Source: JAADIV01 sp964439085 (GTDB taxonomy: Bacteria > Desulfobacterota > Desulfobulbia > Desulfobulbales > VMSU01). Taken from it: a stretch of 7,137 nt of DNA. The position numbers and the translations under genes were made by a program. The notes under the pieces are model-generated. The model worked only from the letters and a program-made list of their open reading frames with translations, had not been told where the DNA came from and did not search any database. Location of the stretch: NCBI GenBank assembly GCA_964439085.1, contig CAYTNB010000138.1, positions 1 through 7,137 of the forward strand, read 5' to 3'. Of this stretch, positions 1 to 4,291 are shown piece after piece (the stretch's first letter is position 1; every line of letters begins with the position of its first letter).

Positions 1-87
1 TTTTTTGAGTTACTTCAGCATGTTAAGATGAAATACTTTTTACGAGTTCATCATACTTGATGGTTACAATATTTTTTAAGCAATGCC

Positions 88-94
88 AAGGAGG
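88..94 (+). promoter_or_regulatory. Shine-Dalgarno site that fixes the csrA start
   Basis: AAGGAGG lies 6 bases before the GTG at 101, an ideal anti-16S match and spacing. It falls inside the longer reading frame that opens at the ATG at 83, and nothing resembling a ribosome binding site precedes that ATG. This places translation initiation at GTG 101. Confidence 0.85.
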
Positions 95-100
95 GCAAAA

Positions 101-334
101 GTGCTTATTTTAACTAGAAAAATCGGCGAATCAATTGCCATAGGGGATGAAATAAAGGTAAAGCTTCTTGAAATAAAAGGTGGTCAGATTAAGCTGGGCA
201 TAGAGGCACCAGGCCAGATTTCAGTTCACCGCGAAGAGGTCTTTGAACGAATAATAGAGGAAAACAAAAAGGCGGCCCAAGATATAGGTTCCGACCTAAG
301 CCACGCGGCCAACTTCATTAGCAAAAAGAGATAA
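101..334 (+). CDS. csrA: Carbon storage regulator CsrA (RsmA family), translational regulator
   Basis: This encodes a small dimeric RNA-binding protein that binds GGA-containing hairpins in mRNA leaders and blocks or modulates translation. From the GTG start it is 77 residues and opens with the family signature M(V)LILTRKIGE. The known RNA-contact residues are visible: L4 and R6 in the first strand and R44 in the VHREEV motif (42-47). The core ends near residue 52. A charged tail of about 25 residues follows (NKKAAQDIGSDLSHAANFIS), longer than in the 61-residue E. coli protein. N55 is present; in Bacillus subtilis CsrA the equivalent Asn is needed for FliW binding. fliW follows 3 bases after the stop, so the pair is co-transcribed and probably works as the CsrA-FliW switch. 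In other genomes this pair often follows flgK/flgL, which may lie left of the window. An upstream in-frame ATG at 83 would add six residues (MPRRAK) but lacks a ribosome binding site. Confidence 0.95.
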   Translation: MLILTRKIGESIAIGDEIKVKLLEIKGGQIKLGIEAPGQISVHREEVFERIIEENKKAAQDIGSDLSHAANFISKKR

Positions 335-337
335 CTT

Positions 338-802
338 ATGACCAACACAGCGACAATTATGAATAGTCAAAGAACTATCAGCACCAGCCGATTCGGGGAC
401 ATCACAATTGATGATGATAAGATCATCAATATGACATCACCATTTCTGGGTTTTCCGAATGACAAGGAGTTTATCCTGCTTCCACATGCGCCCAACTCGC
501 CATTTTGGTGGTTACAGGCCATAAGCAACCCGGAGTTGGCCTTTGTGGTTATTCAACCAACATTACTAGAGGTTTCTTACCGCCCCAAGATCAGCATAAA
601 GATTCAACAGGAATTACAAATTAGCAATGAATTAGATCAGGAAGTTTTGGTCATATTAACAATCCCCCAAGGTCACCCGGAACAGATGACAGCCAACCTA
701 CTAGGGCCTGTCATAATTAATACCTCAAAAAAACTGGCCAAACAGGCACTGCTTGACCCAACCCGTTATAATCCATGTCAACCAGTTGGTGCAGGGGAAT
801 AA
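338..802 (+). CDS. fliW: Flagellar assembly factor FliW, protein antagonist of CsrA
   Basis: FliW is a small beta-barrel protein. In B. subtilis it binds either flagellin or CsrA: when flagellin is exported, free FliW sequesters CsrA and flagellin mRNA translation is released. The 154-residue product shows the family pattern: an N-terminal RFGDITI strand (about 19-25), a SPFLGFPNDKEFILLP segment (34-49), the FWWLQAISNPELAFVVIQP core (56-74) and the C-terminal TANLLGPVIIN motif (118-128) followed by K..QALLD. Length is usual for the family, or slightly long at the N-terminus; a second in-frame ATG at 359 (M8) is a possible alternative start. The ATG at 338 is preceded only by a weak AAAGAG, consistent with translational coupling to csrA 3 bases upstream. 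The gene is followed by an intron fossil and then a terminator. Confidence 0.93.
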   Translation: MTNTATIMNSQRTISTSRFGDITIDDDKIINMTSPFLGFPNDKEFILLPHAPNSPFWWLQAISNPELAFVVIQPTLLEVSYRPKISIKIQQELQISNELDQEVLVILTIPQGHPEQMTANLLGPVIINTSKKLAKQALLDPTRYNPCQPVGAGE

Positions 803-846
803 TAGGGAGACCGAAAGCGCCGATTAAAACCAGTAAAGGATAGAGA

Positions 847-1041
847 ATGAAAGAGTGGCCATTGGGGGGGGGGACAGCATTGGAAGACAAAATAGTCCAG
901 CAGGCAGTTGCTACAATTTTGAATCAAATCTACGAAACCGACTTTATGGGGTTCAGCTATGGTTTCAGAGAGAAGCGCAGCCAGTACAATGCTCTTGATG
1001 CGTTACATGAAGGTATATAGAGGTGTAAAATTAACTATTTA
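847..1041 (+). pseudogene. Remnant of a group II intron reverse transcriptase/maturase (LtrA-type)
   Basis: An open frame from an ATG at 847 to a TAG at 1018 encodes 57 residues, most of which match the RT1-RT2 region of group II intron maturases. The clear stretches are ALEDKIVQQAVATILNQIY and DFMGFSYGFREKRSQYNALD. In the family these normally follow RPLGIP; here that reads WPLGGG because of a run of ten G at 864-873. After the TAG the frame still resembles the family (RCKINYL, to 1041), so the TAG probably replaced a Gln codon. Everything else is missing: the N-terminal part, the catalytic YADD motif, the maturase and HNH domains, and recognisable intron RNA ends. It is therefore a dead fragment of a protein normally 400-600 residues long. 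It lies in the same orientation as fliW, between fliW and the terminator, an intergenic position that would tolerate insertion. Confidence 0.85.
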
Positions 1042-1157
1042 AACAGCGAAGCAATATTATTAGCTCCAGACGAATGAACCGTCCGGTCATTCTGGTTTTA
1101 CCTTCCACACTGTGCCCTAGCCTCAAAGGCTGAAATTGCCAACCGTGCCGGGCAAAC
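1042..1157. other. Non-coding stretch with two small hairpins between the intron fossil and the terminator
   Basis: No open frame or RNA gene is recognisable here. Two short inverted repeats are visible. One at 1066-1095 pairs CCAG..AATGA with TCATTCTGG, with a small bulge and a further GG/CC pairing towards the loop. The other at 1119-1131 is AGCCT-caa-AGGCT. Neither is followed by a T-run, so they are not ordinary terminators. They could be the eroded 3' part of the intron or the original fliW trailer; the sequence alone does not decide. Confidence 0.4.
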
Positions 1158-1160
1158 AAA

Positions 1161-1197
1161 AAAAAGGCGGAACTGCATTTAGCAATTCCGCCTTTTT
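1161..1197. terminator. Bidirectional Rho-independent terminator between fliW and flgM
   Basis: A perfect 12-bp inverted repeat, AAAAAGGCGGAA (1161-1172) and TTCCGCCTTTTT (1186-1197), encloses an inner TGC-attta-GCA stem. The GC-rich part ends in T5 on the plus strand. On the minus strand it ends in a longer T-run (complement of the A-tract at 1157-1165). It lies between convergent genes, 27 bases past the flgM stop, and so can end transcripts from both sides. Confidence 0.92.
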
Positions 1198-1224
1198 AAT
1201 TAATTATCTTAAGTCAGAATTATT

Positions 1225-1533
1225 TCACTTATCCACAATGCCACTTTCTGAAAGTAAATTCATTAACATCTTATCGGCAACACGGTAGGGGTCTACCTCA
1301 TACTCGCCGCGCTCAATTTGCTCTTTAAGGGCTTGCACTCTATCCATTCGAACATCAGGGGTATTTTGGATTATTCCTTTCATTTTTTGCACATCTAAAG
1401 AACTTGCTGAAATTTCCACCTTGTCCATACCACCCGTTGCACGCATTGCGGACAAACTGGAGCTAGAGCCAGCTTTAGCCTTTTGAACTTTGTTATCTGT
1501 CTTTATTGGGGGAATAAAATCACTTATTTTCAT
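1225..1533 (-). CDS. flgM: Anti-sigma-28 factor FlgM
   Basis: FlgM binds and inhibits the flagellar sigma factor FliA (sigma-28) in the cytoplasm. It is exported through the completed hook-basal body, which frees FliA to transcribe late flagellar genes. The 102-residue product has the usual layout: a Ser/Lys/Ala-rich, probably disordered N-terminus (1-36), then DKVEISASSLDV (37-48), and the conserved sigma-binding helices PDVRMDRVQALKEQIERGEY (59-78), a VDP turn and VADKML (85-90). Length is normal (about 90-105). It is monocistronic here, converging on csrA-fliW with a shared terminator downstream. The start at 1533 has a G-rich but imperfect ribosome site (GGGGGCG). No convincing sigma-28 or sigma-54 promoter was found upstream. 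With csrA and fliW it gives this locus two separate brakes on flagellar gene expression. Confidence 0.9.
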   Translation of the reverse strand: MKISDFIPPIKTDNKVQKAKAGSSSSLSAMRATGGMDKVEISASSLDVQKMKGIIQNTPDVRMDRVQALKEQIERGEYEVDPYRVADKMLMNLLSESGIVDK

Positions 1534-1800
1534 ATTTCGCCCCCGCTAACATTACCATAGCATTCCCTGTTACAAACCATAAAGTTCGGCCATATCCTTA
1601 GCCAATAATGCAGTAAATCTATCACCTCTACTAAATACCATATCGACACCCCGAAAACAAACTTAAAATTATTTTACAATTATTTTACAATTACACATCA
1701 GTACCTAAATTAATCATCGGAGTCTCTGGCCAAATCTTGAAAATAAAATGGCTGGAGGGTAAACTTGTTATTGAAAGACGCACTTCGCTCCTCAACAGAA
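1534..1800. other. Gene-free upstream region of flgM
   Basis: No recognisable gene. On the minus strand there are only tiny open frames. One is 23 codons (1570-1641) with GGGGTG five bases before its ATG. Another is 30 codons from a GTG (1691-1783) with GAGGAG four bases before it. Neither resembles a family I know. The middle (about 1660-1695) is very AT-rich and carries a short direct repeat. This segment presumably contains the flgM promoter, but I could not identify it. Confidence 0.5.
1667..1693. repeat. 11-bp AT-rich tandem repeat, about 2.5 copies
   Basis: AATTATTTTAC occurs at 1667-1677 and again at 1678-1688, followed by a partial third copy (AATTA, 1689-1693). It lies 134 bases upstream of the flgM start. 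It could be a regulator-binding or DNA-bending region, or simply low-complexity slippage. Confidence 0.6.
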
Positions 1801-1961
1801 TTTTAAGTTGTTAAACTTGACGGTCTCGCAATAACTATAATTCTCTTATTCTTCGTCATTCCCGCAGAAGCGGGACTCCAGTAGTTTCAATATGTTATGG
1901 ATCCCCGCCTGTGCGGGAATGACGGGATTGGGTACTTTTTGCGAGACCATCAAACTTAAAA
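1801..1961. mobile_element. MITE-like non-coding element with terminal inverted repeats
   Basis: The two ends are inverted copies. TTTTAAGTT (1801-1809) matches AACTTAAAA (1953-1961) perfectly, and TGACGGTCTCGCAA (1818-1831) matches TTGCGAGACCATCA (1939-1952) with one mismatch. The left arm has eight extra bases (1810-1817) between the two blocks. Weaker pairing continues inward to about 1837/1933. The 161-bp interior encodes no protein and holds nested palindromes. GAA stands directly outside both ends (1798-1800 and 1962-1964), a possible but very short target duplication. Small size, inverted ends and absence of a transposase fit a miniature inverted-repeat transposable element, which would need a transposase supplied elsewhere. 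Confidence 0.65.
1854..1924. repeat. Nested palindromic hairpins inside the MITE-like element
   Basis: CGTCATTCCCGC (1854-1865) and GCGGGAATGACG (1913-1924) form a perfect 12-bp inverted repeat. Each arm is also half of its own hairpin: CCCGC-agaa-GCGGG (1861-1874) and CCCGC-ctgt-GCGGG (1904-1917). The sequence can therefore fold as one long stem or as two small hairpins. Palindromes of this GTCATTCCCGC type are recurrent intergenic repeats in many proteobacterial genomes. Confidence 0.85.
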
Positions 1962-2002
1962 GAATTATACAAATTCTTGTTATTCCATTAGTCTAGCCTT
2001 GT

Positions 2003-2020
2003 GGGGAAGATCCCCCCCCC
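2003..2020 (+). repeat. GGGG/CCCC hairpin with a nine-C tract just upstream of aat
   Basis: GGGG (2003-2006) can pair with CCCC inside a run of nine C (2012-2020) across the loop aagat. The tract ends 19 bases before the aat ATG. Homopolymers of this length are slippage-prone. Together with the hairpin it could influence expression of aat, which lacks a visible Shine-Dalgarno sequence; that is inference. Confidence 0.5.
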
Positions 2021-2039
2021 AGTAAACATATAACTTCCT

Positions 2040-2756
2040 ATGCCAGTATTCAAATTATCAGACAAAATAGCTTTTCCGCCCCCAGAACTAGCCAGAGAAG
2101 ACGGCCTATTGGCGGTTGGCGGCGATCTGTCAACCGAACGACTGCTCCTGGCATATCAGATGGGAATATTTCCCTGGTATGCAGAGGGAGATCCCATACT
2201 GTGGTGGAGCCCGGTACCACGACTAATCTTGGAACCTGCGGAATTTCATATCTCCAAACGTCTAGCCAGAAACCTCAGAAGAGGTGTCTTTAAATTCTCT
2301 TTCGATCAGGATTTTCAAGCCGTTATTGAGGCTTGCGCCGCTACCCGCACCGAGCAAAATGAGCCGACCTGGATTAACAATAAGATGACTAAGGCGTACT
2401 GCCAGCTCAATAAATTGGGTTTTGCGCATTCGGTTGAGTGCTGGCAGGACAAAAAGCTGGTTGGCGGTCTTTATGGGGTCAGCATCGGCGGCGTTTTTTT
2501 TGGGGAATCCATGTTCAGCAAGGCATCCAACAGCTCAAAGGCGGCCATGGCCATTCTTGCCCACCAGCTCCAACAATGGAATTTCGACTTTATTGATTGT
2601 CAAATGCGCACCAACCACCTGGTCTCTCTGGGGGCTTACGAGGTTAGTGGCCCCATTTTTTTTCGGCGCCTGCAAAACGCCATACTTAAGCACGAGCATC
2701 AGGAGCCGTGGCTCTTCGACCCGGTTTTACTTGACAGCATAAGCCTATTGAGCTAA
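2040..2756 (+). CDS. aat: Leucyl/phenylalanyl-tRNA-protein transferase (Aat)
   Basis: This cytosolic enzyme transfers Leu or Phe from aminoacyl-tRNA to the N-terminal Arg or Lys of proteins, creating N-degrons for ClpS/ClpAP. The 238-residue product is full length (E. coli 234) and follows the family throughout: FPPPELAREDGLLAVGGDLS (12-31), GIFPWY (42-47), WWSPVPR (55-61), TWI..KM..AY (110-120), AHSVECW (129-135), LVGGLYGVSIGGVFFGESMF (140-159), and DCQM..NHLVSLGAY (186-200). The residues corresponding to the E. coli catalytic and binding set E156, D186 and Q188 fall at the same numbers here. The usual WWSPDPR has Val in place of Asp at residue 59. The start aligns with the family N-terminus, but no Shine-Dalgarno sequence is visible before the ATG. 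Two runs of eight T (2494-2501 and 2656-2663) encode conserved Phe-Phe pairs. It appears to be monocistronic. Confidence 0.95.
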   Translation: MPVFKLSDKIAFPPPELAREDGLLAVGGDLSTERLLLAYQMGIFPWYAEGDPILWWSPVPRLILEPAEFHISKRLARNLRRGVFKFSFDQDFQAVIEACAATRTEQNEPTWINNKMTKAYCQLNKLGFAHSVECWQDKKLVGGLYGVSIGGVFFGESMFSKASNSSKAAMAILAHQLQQWNFDFIDCQMRTNHLVSLGAYEVSGPIFFRRLQNAILKHEHQEPWLFDPVLLDSISLLS

Positions 2757-2843
2757 ATAACTTTCTTAATGAACAACTAACAGTAGCGGGAGTTTTTCAA
2801 ATCTTTGCGGCCTTTAATTAACTGGCAGCAACAACTTTGCTCC

Positions 2844-2848
2844 AAGGA
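2844..2848 (+). promoter_or_regulatory. Shine-Dalgarno site setting the pntAA start
   Basis: AAGGA lies 7 bases before the ATG at 2856. The frame is open further upstream to a TTG at 2805, but that would add 17 residues not expected in the family, which begins at M-K-I-A-V-L-K-E. Confidence 0.75.
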
Positions 2849-2855
2849 TATACAA

Positions 2856-3995
2856 ATGAAAATTGCAGTCCTGAAAGAAACCATCGCAGGAGAGAAACGA
2901 GTCGCCATTATCCCAGACTCGTTAAAGCGTCTGACAAAACATGGCATTCAGGTTCTTGTCCAAAGCGGGGCGGGAGAAGCCGCCGGCTTTACAGATGCCA
3001 ACTATGAAAAGTTGGGCGCCAAAGTTGCCTCGTTTGATGAGCTTATAACAGCAGACGCAATAGTCAAGGTATTGCCCCCTACCCTTGACGAAGTTGACAA
3101 CCTGCCCAATGGCAAGACACTGATTTCTATCATTCAGCCTATGACCCGCCATGATTTGGTAAACAAACTGGTCGCCAAAAGGATAAACGCCTTTGGGATG
3201 GATGTAATTCCCCGTACAACCCTGGCGCAAAGCATGGATATTCTCAGTTCAATGAGTACCATCGCAGGTTACAAAGCTGTTTTAATGGCTGCCAATTCCA
3301 TCAATAAATTTTTCCCGATGCTGATGACCGCCGCCGGCACAGTAGCCCCTGCCAGAGTCATGGTGCTTGGAGCCGGAGTGGCTGGTCTGATGGCTTGTGC
3401 CACCGCCAAACGGCTGGGTGCCGTGGTCGAAGCCACGGATGTCCGCCCCGAAGTAAAAGAGCAGGTCAAGAGTGTGGGTGCAAAATTTTTGGAAGTAAAA
3501 AGTGATGAAAGCGGAGCCGGGCAAGGTGGTTACGCCAAGGAAATGTCAGACGAATACAAGCAGAAACAGGCCGAGATGATTGCCAAGCACGTTGCCAAAG
3601 CGGACGTAGTCATCCCCACGGCTCTCATCCCTGGTCGCAAGGCCCCTATTCTTATTACCGAAGAGCACGTCAAATCCATGAAACCAGGCTCGGTGATAGT
3701 TGATCTGGCCGCTGAAATGGGTGGTAATTGCGAATTAACCGAAAGAGATAAAGATGTTGTGAAACACGGCGTACTAATAATTGGCAACTCTAATCTTCCT
3801 AGCACCATGTCCTTTCACGCCAGCCAGATGTTCTCAAAAAATGTTGAGCGTTTTCTCTTCCATCTTACCGACGAGAAGGGCTTTAAGATGGATATGAGTG
3901 ATGAAATCACCAGCGGCTCATTGGTAACCATGGACGGTGAAATTATACACGCAATGACCAAAAAATTAATGGCACAAGGAGGCAACAATGGCTGA
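2856..3995 (+). CDS. pntAA: NAD(P) transhydrogenase subunit alpha part 1 (PntAA, NAD(H)-binding domain I)
   Basis: This is the peripheral cytoplasmic domain I of proton-translocating transhydrogenase, which binds NADH and passes hydride to NADP on PntB. The 379 residues match the three-subunit form known from Rhodospirillum rubrum. It begins MKIAVLKETIAGEKRVAIIP and is related to alanine dehydrogenase. The hydride-site loop PRTTLAQSMDILSS supplies R120, Q125, D128 and S131, equivalent to R. rubrum R127, Q132, D135 and S138. The Rossmann loop GAGVAG is at 172-177, with D195 after the second strand as expected for NAD specificity. The mobile-loop Tyr is Y226 (GGYAKEM). VIPTALIPGRKAP (252-264) and VDLAAEMGGNCE (282-293) are also typical. 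It lacks the membrane helices of the fused E. coli PntA because pntAB is a separate gene. Its stop overlaps the pntAB start by 8 bases. Confidence 0.95.
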   Translation: MKIAVLKETIAGEKRVAIIPDSLKRLTKHGIQVLVQSGAGEAAGFTDANYEKLGAKVASFDELITADAIVKVLPPTLDEVDNLPNGKTLISIIQPMTRHDLVNKLVAKRINAFGMDVIPRTTLAQSMDILSSMSTIAGYKAVLMAANSINKFFPMLMTAAGTVAPARVMVLGAGVAGLMACATAKRLGAVVEATDVRPEVKEQVKSVGAKFLEVKSDESGAGQGGYAKEMSDEYKQKQAEMIAKHVAKADVVIPTALIPGRKAPILITEEHVKSMKPGSVIVDLAAEMGGNCELTERDKDVVKHGVLIIGNSNLPSTMSFHASQMFSKNVERFLFHLTDEKGFKMDMSDEITSGSLVTMDGEIIHAMTKKLMAQGGNNG

Positions 3996-4287
3996 TTCTA
4001 TTTTGGTAGGGCTCTATATATTTGTTCTGGCACTTTTTGCCGGGGCACAGCTAATTGCTAAAGTCCCACCAACCCTGCACACCCCGTTAATGTCAGCATC
4101 AAACGCAATTTCCGGTATTGCTATCCTTGGTGCCCTGATTGCGGCAGGTTATTCCAGCACGATTGACGGCACCTCCATTGTCGGACTGGTGGCTGTAATC
4201 TTTGCCACTATCAATGTGGTTGGCGGTTATATGGTCACCCAGCGAATGCTTGATATGTTCAAAAAGAAACCCAAAAAGAAGGGATGA
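3988..4287 (+). CDS. pntAB: NAD(P) transhydrogenase subunit alpha part 2 (PntAB, membrane domain IIa)
   Basis: This small integral membrane subunit of 99 residues contributes the alpha-side helices of the proton channel and tethers domain I to PntB. Three hydrophobic segments are visible, at about residues 4-22, 36-56 and 61-84. The family hallmark KVPPTLHTPLMSASNAISGI follows the first helix. The C-terminus is Lys-rich (KKKPKKKG), as expected for a cytoplasmic end. It starts inside the end of pntAA (8-base overlap) behind a perfect AAGGAGG (3976-3982) five bases from the ATG, and ends 4 bases before pntB. All three parts are therefore translated in step. Confidence 0.95.
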   Translation: MADSILVGLYIFVLALFAGAQLIAKVPPTLHTPLMSASNAISGIAILGALIAAGYSSTIDGTSIVGLVAVIFATINVVGGYMVTQRMLDMFKKKPKKKG

Positions 4288-4291
4288 GCCA

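Noticed and set aside
57..70. csrA promoter with TACAAT at 65-70
   Set aside because: No -35 box at usable spacing; csrA may also be transcribed from genes upstream of the window.
1042..1110. Group II intron domain V
   Set aside because: The hairpin at 1066-1095 lacks the catalytic AGC triad, the GAAA-type loop and the 34-base architecture.
1577..1610. Sigma-28 promoter for flgM (GCCGAACT on the minus strand)
   Set aside because: Only the GCCGA half matches and no TAAA box lies at the needed distance.
1808..1841. Outward promoter in the MITE-like element (perfect TATAAT at 1836-1841)
   Set aside because: Candidate -35 boxes are at poor spacings (13, 19 or 22 bases), so the -10 match alone is not enough.
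2820..2843. Possible sigma-54 promoter (TGGCAG...TTTGC) before pntAA
   Set aside because: The GG-to-GC spacing is 13 bases where about 10 is required.
2805..2855. TTG start for pntAA adding 17 residues
   Set aside because: AAGGA at 2844-2848 and the conserved MKIAVLKE start support the ATG at 2856.
2922..3808. Several minus-strand open frames of 66-102 codons inside pntAA
   Set aside because: They lie antisense to a clearly conserved gene, have low-complexity translations and no family resemblance; they are shadows of its codon bias.
4202..4291. Upstream extension of pntB by 30 codons
   Set aside because: It overlaps pntAB in another frame, and the family N-terminus aligns with the ATG at 4292.
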